64,000 nt of DNA from Ceratorhiza oryzae-sativae (Eukaryota > Basidiomycota > Agaricomycetes > Cantharellales > Ceratobasidiaceae): NCBI GenBank assembly GCA_030998015.1, contig JARWMV010000247.1, forward strand, positions 558,001-622,000. The letters run 5' to 3'. Of this stretch, positions 36,167 to 48,144 are shown in pieces. Each line of letters begins with the position of its first letter. The stretch's first letter is position 1. The notes beneath the pieces were generated by a model that worked only from the letters and a program-made list of their open reading frames with translations, was not told the DNA's origin and made no database searches. The translations under genes were made by a program, and so were the position numbers.

Positions 36167-37851
36167 ATGGCCACAATCGCTTCTGAGGACGTGCTACGCA
36201 AAATATTCGATCATTTCTCTGACTCTACTCGTGACCTGGCTCGATTTTGTCGGGTTTCTCGAGTTTGTTTCTACTCTGCCTCGGCAGTCTTATGGAGAGA
36301 CTTGCCCTGTGTCATCACATTATTCAAGACGATTCCCGGTGTGACTTTTATAGATTTTGAACAACCCCATTCGCGAAATCGACCCAGTCGGGCCCTTGAA
36401 CTAATGCGTCGTGTTAACCACTCGATTGTGAGTAGATGCCTAGTGCCGAAATATGAAACTTGGATTAACCTAACCCGCCCCAGACAATTAACTTTCCAGA
36501 AGAACTCAACTTGGGAAGATTCGAGTACTATGCGTCTTTGATACAAAGCTTAAGCATCTTTGACGAAGCCGCGGTGCCGCTTTCCTTAGGTCAAGGCTGG
36601 GGGAAGTTGGAAATCTACCGCTCAAGCCTAGCAGACGGTATTTTTCCAAGGTTACTGTCTCTTAGCTCACTGAACACCGGCCAGTATCAGAATTCAAAGG
36701 ATTGGCTGCGCCTGGTTTCATTCTGCATCAGCCCTACGCTTAAAGAGGTCAAGCTATCACATCAGATTTACGGCTACCCCAGGGTTCCTCTCGACGACCA
36801 ATACTCTTCAGCTTCCCTCGTATCTAGGATATGTAAACATTGTTGCGAACTCAACACGCTCTACCTTCTGTTTGATACTAGGCTGGCGCCTGTCTATTCC
36901 TTTCAGGATTGGCCTTGCGCCAACAAACTCGAGCGCCTCGTAACCGATCTAGACATAACACAGCACCCCTCAGTACTCCAGTTGATTGCTCAGCTGCCCA
37001 GTTTAAACCTGCTCGAGCTGCACAGCCGACGTGCGCCAACAACCCCGTATGCCACGCCGTCATTACCAGACAATGCGTTCCCTGCGATATCAAGCCTATA
37101 TATCGAGTGTGCTCATCCCTCCATAATCAACTATATCTGGAGTATTTCGCCGTTAGTCAAACGTATAACGCAAGCTCGAATCAAGATCTCAGTAAAGAAC
37201 TATGATACTGTTACTTCCGATGGCTGGGTTGATAGTGCGCTAGGTGCTATGCGCCTTCAAAGCCCGGCCCTCCGTTACCTCGAAATTTCTAGCAAACTTG
37301 CTGGTTACCTCGGCTACCCTTCATTGATAGCTCTAAATTCGATGCCGCTAAGAGTCTTGAAAATATATCATATCGACCTGAAATTCGAGATCGATGTTGG
37401 AGAGCTTGCACTACACATTCCGGAAGTCGAAGTGCTATTTTTTCCTTCCAAAACGGTTAAATATGACGGGATGTACAGACTTGCTGTCAATCTCCCCGCC
37501 CTACGCCTATTAATGATCCATCTCGACACGTATACACACCCCGAGTTCGGAGTGAATATTTCAGCCGCCTCTCGTTCACCGATTACTCTCGACGTTCACA
37601 ATTACGTGTTTGCTTACTGGGGTCCCAAAAACCGATTCAAGCAGGTTGCAGAGTGAGTTGAAGCCCAACGATAGAAGCAAGGGGACTTGGCTGATATGTT
37701 TCACAGACCTATCTTCCGGATATGGCCGTGTGTGACATTTGCTTCGTTGGAAGGGCCGAAGAATCCTTCTGAGATGAATGCCATAGGGCAGCTTAATAAT
37801 CATGTGGCCCAGCTAAGGAAGACTCAGAATATCGAGATCGGCGGGGACTAG
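36167..37851 (+). CDS. F-box protein with leucine-rich C-terminal region, paralogue of 33684 gene (524 aa)
   Basis: Three exons with the same layout as its upstream neighbour (36167-36427, 36484-37652, 37707-37851) give 524 aa. The F-box is at residues about 6-47 (ASEDVLRKIFDHFSDSTRDL, FCRVSRVCFYSASAVLWRDL). Shared landmarks with the first copy are the short spacer after the F-box, the exon 2 opening with RFEYYASLIQSLSIFD (copy 1: RFDYYAGLIRTFEIFE), the LRTLV/LERLVTDL and LPSLNLLELHSR repeats, and a last exon starting IFRIWPCVTFASLEGP. Intron phases are the same. Overall similarity is modest, so the duplication is not recent. Role as a ubiquitin-ligase adaptor is inferred from the F-box. Confidence 0.87.
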
Positions 37852-38770
37852 ACCTAAATCAATGTATCTATGCATCATGCCATAATTCCCCGTGATTCCA
37901 TGCACTTAAACCTATGCTTTTGGATACTCCGGCCGGGACTCACGGGCATCCCATTATAGCGTTTTAAGTTTTATCCGAAATCCGAAATTCTTGCCTGAGT
38001 GACGGTATCTGGCATCCGCCAATAGCTTGAGCACGAAAGGTCCAACTTTCTGTGGCCTTTCGGTTTTGAATTCAAAGATGTAGATAAATGCCCCCAAAAT
38101 CTACGTCTAGAGGCCAAGAACACCACTCGCCATTCACCGACTTTGTCTCAAACTATAGTTGGTCCTCGACTGCCCTTGCCTGCTCACTTCACCTGAGATG
38201 GACAATGCCCTTATTCAGCCCTTCTACAGCCTGAATCCTGTTCTCATCCCTCGCGCCTTCTAACGTCGTAAAGCGAACTTCTTCTATAATGATTTTATGA
38301 CCTATACCGTTTGGTCCCGTTTGTTCCGAGCATAAGTCAACATGGCCAATATTCATCCGTTTTGACTCCACTAATGCTGATTCGCATATGTTCATGATAA
38401 TTGAGACACTCATACAATATTGGGCGCCCAGCACACAGCACTTTAAATTAGGCTCTTCAGACAGGGCGAAGGTGAGTTGAAACCAGGCGAAGTAGAAATC
38501 CGACACGGTCGAAATACGCAAAAAGCAAAAAATTCAGGACCTTCGTTTATATATCATTGCAAATCCGTCAAGGTTTCGATTCAGTTTGAGGGCAGGATAC
38601 GAAGTCTCCAACAAAATCAAAAAGGTACTTCCAGATCCACTCAAATTCCCAGATGTTCAAACAGCTACATGAGAGTGGAAAACATATTCTTATGCAAAAA
38701 ACAATCCAGATAGCTTTATAGAGTGTTTTCGACAAACACTATAAATTCAAGATCAAATAAAACCGGTCCA
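37852..38770. other. Intergenic, no supported gene
   Basis: About 0.9 kb between convergent genes. A 110-codon minus-strand open frame (38189-38521) lacks any recognisable motif. No short CaaX-ending frame was found by eye. Confidence 0.45.
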
Positions 38771-40328
38771 CTAGCCCGTCTTGGATGTATCTCGATCTTT
38801 CTCAGGCTTCTCGGGATCGCCAAGCCCAGATTCGAGATCCCTTGTATCGTTAATCGAAGGGGCATATCTGATACTGGCTGCTATTTTTTCATCCAGTTCA
38901 CCCATTGGCTCTGATTTAGAGTGGGCTGTATAGGCAGGCGAAGGAGCCATGAGCCCTTGACAAGTGGTCGTGACCCCAGCGGGACGCAGCCCGTGCCTGT
39001 GTTTTGAACATGAGTTTAGTCATTTTCTGAGCGTAGATATCATAAAAACTCACCAATTAGACTTTTGGGCCTCTGGCTGGGGAGCAGAAGGTTTGAAACC
39101 CAACAGAGCGGCAGCTTTCCATAAAATCCGTTTGTACTCCCTAAATGCCTCGCGAGAAAGCCCAAAAAATATGAAAAAGAAGAAAGCGCAGGCTGGGATG
39201 GACCAGTTACTGAACCCGAACCCTATCAGGTACTCTCGGTCGGATTCAATATCGGATCGCAGTGTGACCCCAACCTCATTGATGTACTCGTGCACATCTC
39301 CCCATGAATAATGGTACAGTGTTTGATCCACCACACCAGACACTAGGAAGTAGAGTGCGAGCGGTAGAGCACAGATCATATCAGTAGCGGCCAATGCCAT
39401 GAGTCGAAAGAATCGAGAAGTGCTAAGGCCAGAGCCAGACTCGGACAAATTTCTGTAGAAACGGTGGCGAGACTTGAAAAAAGTATAAAGGGTCAGTGCT
39501 TTGGAATAACGTCAGTATACTCAGACGTCCTCATGTAGATGTTCGACTTACCACCGTAAATAAACGATGCAGCGCTCGCCAGAACGGGCCACATTGAAAC
39601 CATAAGGGTCGCCATGAATGATGGGTATACGGCTATACGAAATTAATCACTACTGGAAGGTATTGCGCATCCGATTCAAGTACCTGGCCAACATCCTGAA
39701 TCTTCGATGACGACATATCTAAGGGACTGCACCGTGTAGTCTGGTTTAAAGTTTTAGTTTTAGCCCTCTTATAGTTGAGCAGAGTCATACATAGCGGTAA
39801 CATCAAAGCAGGCAACCCAACCCCGAGCACAAGATTGATGATGAGTTCCTTTTTTCTCTGGCGCCGACGCGAGTAAGTATCATGTGGCAGACGAATATAA
39901 TTACTACTTACTGCCCTCTCATCCATGGCCTCTTTACGTGTTGCAGCTCGATAGAGGTGGCGTTGTATGCATAGGCCGGCGGTTGTGATGCCTGTGTTAA
40001 GACATACGCGGTATCTCGAAGCTATGAGTGTGTTTGAGTGCTGCATATATGATATGACACGTTGTATATACTCACTGATATCACACCATACCGGTGCTAC
40101 ATCGTTGACATTGCCCGCCCAAATAATAGAGCTTATCATCGCGATCAAGCAGGCTGTAGAAACCCATCCAAGATAGATTAAGACAGTAACATTGCGTGCT
40201 TGCCAATGCCAAGGCAGAGGTAGCAGACACAGAGCCGCCCCAATACCGCAAAGCGCAGGATAACCGGAGAGGTACATGAGAACAAAGAGAGACTGAGGTT
40301 GATGTGCCAGCTTTTCGCTCGAGCACAT
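38771..40328 (-). CDS. STE3: STE3-type pheromone receptor (GPCR)
   Basis: A seven-transmembrane receptor for lipopeptide mating pheromone at the plasma membrane, signalling through the G protein/MAPK pathway. Seven minus-strand exons (40076-40328, 39912-40021, 39791-39857, 39684-39740, 39552-39632, 39054-39498, 38771-38996) give 412 aa. Landmarks are LLPLPWHWQARNV after TM1, the TM3-proximal NVNDVAPVWCDI, AGLCIQRHLYRAA, RKKELIINLVLGVGLPAL, YTVQSLRYVVIEDSGCWPA with the conserved Cys, VSMWPVLASAASFIY, and STSRFFRLMALAATDMICALPL. The cytoplasmic tail is polar and acidic (GELDEKIAASIRY, LESGLGDPEKPEKD), longer than minimal. Reading through the 51-nt and 54-nt introns produces false insertions. 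The gene is complete. No pheromone precursor was recognised nearby. Confidence 0.93.
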
Positions 40329-40725
40329 AAAATACTATGGAGGCGTGATGAAATGATCTACTTCCTCGTGAGCGATCAGATGATAACAGGGCTTCCTCGG
40401 GCAGATGCCCGTTGTTCGCAACAGCTATTACGTTATTGAAGGCTTCCCGCACATAAATGGTTTGCGCACCACCCGTCGATCTTGCTCCCATCCCCTTCAG
40501 CCTACTTCTGAACCTTAATTTCGAACGCGCGCTCGTGATCGACACGGACATCAATAATCTTCGAACAGCCCCCACAAGGCACCGATCAGTTCGGGGCTAC
40601 ATATAATCCAATGGACCGATTGGTACCTGGCGGAATTAATATATTAATCTCATAGCTCGTAGCTATATAGAGGATTAATACGCAGACGCACTACGAGTCT
40701 TTGCTGAGTATCTACACCGATTATA

Positions 40726-41727
40726 CTATTTCGCATTCCCTCGTACAAAAACTAATTTACGCAACTGGGCTGATGACCAGCCAGCCCACAGGTAGCACAC
40801 GAGCACACGGTCATATTCTGAGCTGATGCCCCATAGCATTCTGACGTCGGATTGGCTTATCATAGATATGCGGGTAATTTTCTGGGGATCGTGGCAGGCC
40901 GCAAGCATCCTAATCCTCCCGCGAGCGTCAATCAAATTCAGGTGGTGTGACCCTTGAGGCCTTCTTTACTCAGCTAGCAGCGAATAATGGCGATAGTATG
41001 CACTGTGTGGATCATCCTCCAAACTGGGCTTCATCTCGATCCGGCTCAGTAAAATATACCGGACGTTTTCCGAGCATGACAGCAAAGCCTAGTACCTTGC
41101 CTTCATTATCTGCCCCTGCACCATTTAGATCTAAGGTCGTAGCATGTGACCAAGCACCCGAGCGACCATTCCATCCTTGTCTTCTCGAATAAACGAAGGC
41201 GTTGGACAATAAGTGATAGATCCTCGAATTTGAAGCGTTCGAAGAGTGCCAGCGCTGGGAGTCCCACGCCACATATTCCTCTATTGTGCCGTTTTCCTCG
41301 GAACGATTGCATCATCTAGGCCAGTCATGATAAGGCCTAGTTCTCGAACCACTTTTGCGGGCTATTTGCCCGTCTACCCTATATACCCCTATATACTACC
41401 CCATGGACGTACCTGATCTGTTATGCCAAGAGCGATACTCAAAGTACTAACACCTTTAGAATGAAAATTACAAGGTACGTAATCGTCATTCCAAGTCTAC
41501 CGCAGGGGCTTCATCATTCGTTCGCATTTCGTACACTGCCGCAATCAAGTTCGAAGAGTAGTGAAGCTTAGCAAACCAGATGTACCTTTGGCGCTTGACT
41601 GTTGCTCCGGTTTGATCGAATTACTTCGTCCTATGTAAAGTAACACACGATTTGCTGCCTCGAGGGCGCCTCCAAAAACTCCGAGGGCGCTAGAGGTAAC
41701 GATTCGGACGGGATGGTGTGGCTGCAC
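40726..41727 (-). CDS. Possible multi-exon gene or gene remnant, unassigned
   Basis: Protein-like minus-strand segments lie in order with plausible splice borders: GALEAANRVLLYIGRSNSIK (about 41590-41660) joined by a 45-50-nt GT-AG intron to VYEMRTNDEAPAVDLE; GVSTLSIALGITDQ (about 41422-41460); ENGTIEEYVAWDSQRWHSSN (about 41230-41290) running on to KVLGFAVMLGKRPVYFTEPD; and GRIRMLAACHDPQKITRISM to the stop at 40726. In-frame stops prevent one continuous model, so this may be a decayed gene. The ENGTIEEYVAWDSQRW patch is faintly like beta-propeller lectin blades, but that is not enough to name it. Confidence 0.25.
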
Positions 41728-42369
41728 AGAACTGTTTACTTTATTGCCATCAGAGTCCCTTGGGATCGACAGGTGCGGAAATGCATATGGTTATTCAAGG
41801 AAAGCAGTAGAATAGCCACAGTAAACGGAAATGGAAATGAGGTTAAAGCAAGTGAATATATGTATGTCTCCGAACTACGACCTTCACGTCCTAGCAAGGC
41901 TGCAAGAGCCGACGAGTGTCAACTCTGCGAAGACGGTCCCTCACATAACCCGTGACCCCATGCATCACAAAACGTGAGGTATGGGAAGGTTAATGCGTGG
42001 GGTGTTCTTCCATCGCCGTAACAGCCTATCTGCGTGAGGGGGAGCAGGTCGGCTTGACTTGGCGGTGGGGTCAATTATCACTCGCTTATGGGGCAAACTC
42101 ACGAAAAAGGCATCCAACACAATGTCTGGATATCTAAGTTGAGATCGTGGTCGGTGTTTGAGACCAACTGAGAAAATTTGCACTCGATATGGATCACGTG
42201 AGAGGATGAGCCGTCCGATGATAGTCGACGCAAGAGCAACGCTGCGGGCAGTGTCGACTCGGTGCAGTGCGCTGCAGACGCGACGTGGGGCTGAGATCCA
42301 GGGCGAATGCGGTGAGACTCGCCGCAGCGGAAAAGATGGGGCCGAGTCGGACCATATCCAAGGGCGGGT

Positions 42370-42375
42370 CACGTG
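42370..42375. promoter_or_regulatory. CACGTG box upstream of SSO1
   Basis: TCACGTGA at 42369-42376, 87 nt upstream of the SSO1 ATG. A second CACGTG lies at 42195-42200. Likely bHLH sites, by motif only. Confidence 0.4.
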
Positions 42376-42461
42376 ATCCCCGTTCATACGTCAAGTGGCC
42401 CACACCGCCCGCTCCCGTCCCACGATCACCTCCCGCCCCGTCTCTCCCGCATCCCGACGCA

Positions 42462-43904
42462 ATGGCCCGTGACAGATTGGCAGCGATGAGGGTCAGTTTG
42501 GGTGCTAATCATATCAAGTTGATGCTAATTAGCGTGCTGTACCGGCCTGCTTGCTGGCACACTGATGATCAACACAGGCTGAGCGCGCCCAGGGGAGCCC
42601 GGCTGAGCACTCCTATCCGACACAGACGGACGAACGACCATACGAGATGAACGCCTACTCTCAACCAGCTGCTGGATACACCAACACCCAAAACGACAAC
42701 TATGTTCAGGACAACAACATCGGAGCCCCTGAGACGGAAATGACTCGGTTCTACGATGAGGTACGCAAACTCGCCACTGGCGATTCTGGACAACACCGCT
42801 TACGAACATGCAAAGATCACGGCCATTCAAGACCTAATTCACTCGTACCGGGATAGCATCAAAACTATATCCAACCTCCAGTCCCGCTCTTTGACTGCCA
42901 CCGACGACGATGCTCTTCGCCGGGCTACGTCTGAACTTGATAGTGTATCCGCTCAGACCCGGGACGTCAGCTCGCAGATCAAGCGTCGGATTCAGGCTCT
43001 CGAAGCCTCTCGTGGAAAGGTTTCTGGCAGGGACCGTGAGGCGTGGATTCAACAAACCAATGTTGTCAAGAGTCGGTTCGTGGCTGGCATTCAGGAGTAC
43101 CAACAGGCAGAGCAGCAGTATCGCCAGAAATCCCGGCAGCGCATGGAGCGCCAAATCCGAATCGGTAAGCCGTTTTTTCAATTGGCGTGTTGAAACCGGG
43201 GCTCGTGTGCCTGGCCAGACCTGAGTAATTATAGCTTGATTGACTTTTTTTTTGCGTGGTTTAGTTAAACCCGATGCAACTCAGGAGGAGATTGCAGCCG
43301 TAGTGAATGATGATGCGGGAGCCCAAGTGTTTTCACAAGCAGTAAGTGTTGCGTCTATAAATAACCATCAATATGGGCATGCGCCGGCCGATCTCAATTT
43401 TGATCCGCACCAACGATAACTAATGTTTTTGTTCTCGATTTCAGCTCATGTCCTCGAACCGCTATGGCGAATCACGTGTGGCTTATCGCGAGGTTCAACA
43501 GCGTCACGATGACGTGAAGAAAATCGAGAAGACACTGACAGAGCTGGCCCAGTTGTTCAGCGATGTGCGCTATTACCTTAACCCTGGTCCTTTGATTGCA
43601 ATTGACGTTTGAATTCGACAAATGCAGATGAGCGTCATGGTCGCTCAGCAAGATGAAACAATCGACGCTATTGAGGCACATGCCGCTCAGGCAGACAAGG
43701 ACATGGAGCAAGGGTGCGCATCAAGTTTTACCGTTTTGACTATTTCCTAACTTCGGTTCACCTAGCTTGGAACAAACTGGAAAGGCTGTGGAGCATGCGC
43801 GCGCTGCCCGTCGTAAACGCTGGATCTGCTTCTGGATCATCATCGCCATCCTGGTCGTTGTTGCCATTATCCTGGCAGCTGTGCTAGCTCCAAGGAACAA
43901 GTAA
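42462..43904 (+). CDS. SSO1: Plasma-membrane syntaxin (Qa-SNARE), SSO1/SSO2 type
   Basis: A t-SNARE that pairs with SEC9 and SNC to fuse secretory vesicles with the plasma membrane. Seven exons (42462-42491, 42578-42760, 42816-43164, 43265-43341, 43445-43564, 43628-43713, 43766-43904) give 327 aa. A Tyr/Gln/Asn-rich N-terminus is followed by the Habc helices (EITAIQDLIHSYRDSIKTIS, NLQSRSLTATDDD, QQYRQKSRQRMERQIRIVKP). The SNARE motif runs from SRVAYREVQQRHDDVKKIEK through ELAQLFSDMSVMVAQQDETI to the basic juxtamembrane RAARRKR, with a C-terminal anchor CFWIIIAILVVVAIILAAVL. The 30-nt first exon (MARDRLAAMR) is typical for fungal SSO genes. Complete and unremarkable. Confidence 0.95.
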
Positions 43905-45491
43905 AATCCGGCAGCGAAGGTTTATAGAATAGAACAGAGTGCTTGGATCTAGCTGTTTTATTTTTTGTCCGAGTTGTAGGAGTAGGCCAGCACGAGCTGA
44001 GTATTCCCCATCTTCATTTTCCCATCTCGTGGTTGGTTTTGTACATTTTGATTGGTCATGCTTCGGATGGACGAGCGAGTTGCCGGATTTGATTGTAGTG
44101 TGTGTGTGCTTCCATTGTTTCTTTTTCCGCAGCGTTAATCATAATAATTTGTTCGTCAACATTGGGTCGAGACACTGGCTCTTTGAGTGAATTTTGCCTC
44201 GCAGGGCTGCGCAAGTGACACAGCCCGGGGGCTCACCCGGACCATGAACTGCGGACGCTGTGGGAATCTGATGCTGTGTGGAATCGGCTCCGTCAGATAC
44301 TGAGGAGTATGCCTCACATCGCAACCCCCTATCCGGTGGCCGTACATGCGCCGTAGTGAAGGTATGGATGCCTTGGGCGACTCAGCAGCCATTACGAAAC
44401 CAACGATCCGGATCACGATCCGACTAGACTTTGTGCATCTCACAATTGATACCAAAGGGGCAAATGGGATCGAAGCCCCGCGGCAATCGCCAATCGAGAT
44501 TTATCAAATGAACTGCTGCCGAACGAATGTGAAAGGGAGAGGTCATTTTAAGACCTGTCATGGTAACACTGTTTTCTATTCATATTGGACAGAGACGTGC
44601 GGGGACTGGGTTGGCTTTCGTCGACTGGGATTATGAAACGTAAGCGTTTCGCACACACGTCTTTATCCTTGGGGATACATACTGGAAATTCAGACGGGTA
44701 CTGATTGATAAGGGCTGATGGACACGAATTCCAATTCGAGCTTCCGTGTAACGAGCTCACCTTGGAGGGTGCGGCGTCATGTCGTCGGGGGGCGGGTGGG
44801 CAAAGTCTACCCGTCGCATGAGACAGCCAACTCGGTCCACGCCATGGTATTAAAGATGTCACTGGTTGCGGGCTACACAGTTTCAAATAGTCTTTGAGCA
44901 ATTTGAGAGATCCATACCACATGGCTATCGAAGATGAACGCATGCCACATAATGCCTCTATCGACATGGGGAAGCGCCTCAGTTCAGTTCTTGGTGTCCA
45001 ACTAGGTAGTAGCTATCCAACAAAGGTTAGTGAAAATGGTACATGTTTAAATGTGGCAGAGAAACCCCTTTGCACCAGGTCTCGGCTGATGTTAATTCCA
45101 ACGCAGAGTTCCCCTGCTACTCATGAGCCGGATGAGCCCCTGGATGGCACCCAAAGATAGAGGAGCGTCATAAGTTCTTACGTCGTAGTGTCTGGTTTGC
45201 TTGTGTGATTCTCCGGTCAGCCTGTCCCTGACAACTCCTTCGTGCCTCGCTAAGCGACAGATGCCAGAAAGAGACCCGCCAAGACGTCTCTTCTCCCTTA
45301 GAATCCCGTGACTCGTTTCCCGTGGCATTTCTGGGTGGGTCTCTCGGGGGCCGGGACCTCACCGCGGGCTCGAACACTCCGCCCTCCCCCCAGCCATGAC
45401 ATGGAATCGATGACTATATGTTACGCCAACGCCCACGGTATAAAAGCAGCTGTAATTAATTCCGATTTCCCATCCTACTCTCGCCTACGAG
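43905..45491. other. Intergenic, no supported gene
   Basis: About 1.6 kb. Short open frames on both strands have no family motifs. The last 60 bp include a TATAAAA-like element (45439-45445), about 50 nt upstream of the P450 start. Confidence 0.45.
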
Positions 45492-48144
45492 ATGCTTTCC
45501 GACATATTTGACACGTCTTTCTGCGGCGTTTCTACCGTGACCTGGCTTGCGGCCGGCACGTGTTTGGCGTTGGTCTATCGTTTCGCTCGCCGTGGTGGCC
45601 TGCTTGTTCAGTTGCCTGGACCACCGAGAGAAAATTGGAAGATCGGTTAATAAGCTGGATTCTCCCTTTCCCCCATACATGCACACTAACACAATGATTT
45701 AGGACACTTCGGCAAATTGTTTGGGTTGGGCGCAACGGCGTACCACGAACATTTGGTCTCAACGTATGGCCCAACTATGAAGATTCACGGCGCGTTTGGA
45801 GTGAGTGTACTGTCCCTGGCTCCTGCTTTTGTCCCCTAAACGATAGTGATAGGAAGAGGTAGTCTGGACGTGTGATCCCGCCCTTATGCACGTAATATTT
45901 GTCAAGGATCGAGCCAAGTTCGAGCGAAGTACCGGCAACAATCTGTACGTAGGCTTTTAGTTTGTCTTTATTACCGACGAGAATGACTTTCAATCTAGTA
46001 TGCTGAAATCAATTTTCGGAGGTGGATTACTTAGCATGACTGGTAAGTTCATAACGCATCGCGATGGACCAGAGCCTTAAAAGATCTTTCAAGGCGAGTA
46101 TCATCGGACGCATCGCAAGGTATTGCAACTCCAGAGGCCGCAGGAGTCTGCTAATCATTGTTGTACCCTAGCTACTGAACCCGGTCTTTACTATGAAGTT
46201 CCTGCGTGAATGTGAGTGAAATAGCTGCCACTTGATGTATTGCCTAGCTAATTACAAATTCAGTGGTATGGTATACGCATATAGCCACCTTCAGTGTTAA
46301 CTCCTATTACAGATGCCAATCTTTATGGATATTGCTGAACAGGTGAGTATAATTCAGTTCATGAGCTGGTCGCTTGCTACAGTTTTCGGTACGTAGACTT
46401 GTGATGGTATCAAGAAGGAGTTATCCAGAGCCAAGTCGTCCAACGAGATCGACGTCTTCCCATGGGCGACGGCTGCCGCTCTGGAGCTCGTTGGTGAAGC
46501 TGGCCTAGGCTACTCACTTGATTCATTCACTGGACAACGTAACGAGTACAACACCGCAATCAAGAGTGTCTTGTGCGAGCTTTGCTATAATCATGAGTTA
46601 TCACTGCCGCTGATCCTCTGCATTGCCAGACGCGTAGTATCCGCCGTTACCCCATACGCTAAGATTTTACCATTTGCCTATAAAATCGGAACACCCGCCT
46701 TTCGCAGATGGGCTCTGCAATATCTGCCTATTACCGGCCTCAAGGAGGTTCAACGCGTTGTATCTATTCAGCGCGAACAAGCCAACGAGATAATAGCATC
46801 CCGCCAAGCCCTACTCTCTTCTGGCGAAGACCTTTCATCACAGGCTGGTCGCGGACGGGACATAATGACTTTGCTCAGTGAATCCGTTCAACCGATAGGT
46901 TTGGTTCCATGCACTAACCAATTGCTTCTAATGTAGTGAAGGCAAGCGAGGCTGAGGGTTCAGAGAATCGTATCACCCGCCAAGATATGATTGGCCATAT
47001 GAAGTGCGTCCATTACACGAAAAAAGTTGACCTGTTGTGCTTAACCCAAGACAGTACATTTGTATTTGCAGGTCACGAGACCACCAGGTGAGCCAAGCCC
47101 CTCTCGCAGACGTCGTTATGCTGAAGTCACTCTCAGTACCGCGGTTTCTCGAATTCTCAACATTCTGGCCGATTACCCTCAGATGCAAGTTAAACTTCGT
47201 GAAGAGATAAAACAGTACTTCGGCCAGAACCAGGACGACGTCAATCACGACGGATTGCTCGAATTACCTTACTTGGATGGAGTTGTTCGAGAGACTCTAC
47301 GACTGCACGGGCCGGTAATTAGTTTGACTAGAATGTCAGTGGTTTTGCCACTACTCTTTTATTTTACCCTTTTAATGACTGAGACATTAGTAACGAGCAG
47401 GATACCGTTGTTCCACTCCAGTATCCTGTGGAGACCCCAACGGTGTAATCACAAGTATTCCGCTCAAAAAAGGAACGCGTATTATGACGAGCATCTATAT
47501 GGCAAACCGTTACACGAAGATATGGGGAGATCGGGCAAACGATTTCCTGCCTGAACGCTGGATCGGGAGCAAGCTGGAGGATGTGACGCAAGCAGGAGCC
47601 CACCTACCTGGGGTATATTCGTCAATGTTAGTCCAGAATCTTTGCTATTTTTTCTGGCGTTGACCAAATTGGATAAAAGGATGTCATTCGGGGCAGGGCC
47701 AACTTCGTGCATGTGAGTACGGCGACGAGCTAATTTGATGATAATCACGCCTTTAACCGTGCATACATAATCAACTAGTGGATTCAAGGTATTTAAATAT
47801 GCACCCTTCATCAACCTACTTGGCTGCTGACTCTGCTAATTAGTTTGCCGTTCTGGAGATCAGTTGCGTTACACTCTGGTTGATCGATTTATGCCTACTT
47901 ACAAATTATTCTAGAGGTGACAGTGGCGACATTGGTCAGGAGTTTCAAGTTTGAACCATCTCACCTACAGCCATCTCACTGGGAGGTATGGCATAATTCA
48001 TCATTCTATTCCTATCACCATCTTTACGGGTTTTATTTTATTTTATTATTCCAGGCCTATGGAGTTCAATTTCCGTACCTCAACAGTGAACAGAGTAATC
48101 CGGATAAGCTCCCTAAGTTGCCGCTGCGCGTCATCGCGCTTTAG
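45492..48144 (+). CDS. Cytochrome P450, copy A, with one frameshift
   Basis: A membrane-bound monooxygenase of unknown substrate. About 18 short exons, start 45492, stop 48142-48144. The N-terminal anchor (TWLAAGTCLALVYRFARR) is followed by the LPGPP hinge, then RTHRKLLNPVFTMKFLRE (C helix), FAGHETTS (I helix oxygen-binding motif, about 47063-47090), ETLRLH (ExxR, K helix), FLPERW, and heme loop FGAGPTSCIGFK. The heme region is split into exons of 33, 10 and 19 nt (47680-47712, 47779-47788, 47844-47862). Relative to copies B and C, one base is missing in the C run at 47435-47438 (after the YPVETP codons), which puts a TAA in frame. The downstream frame is otherwise well conserved. It is either a recent pseudogene or an assembly error. 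Confidence 0.8.

Larger units (their letters stand above)
40329..42461. other. Intergenic with a doubtful minus-strand gene
   Basis: About 2.1 kb between the STE3 start and SSO1. Several minus-strand frames at 40726-41727 look protein-like (listed separately with low confidence). Two CACGTG boxes (42195-42200 and 42370-42375) lie near SSO1. No repeat or RNA gene was recognised. Confidence 0.4.

Noticed and set aside
38189..38521. 110-codon minus-strand open frame downstream of STE3
   Set aside because: No motif, no CaaX end and no splice support.
40947..41192. Short plus-strand frame ending in a CLLE tetrapeptide, considered as a pheromone precursor
   Set aside because: Starts with GTG, ends in Glu rather than a usual CaaX residue, and lies antisense to other protein-like frames.
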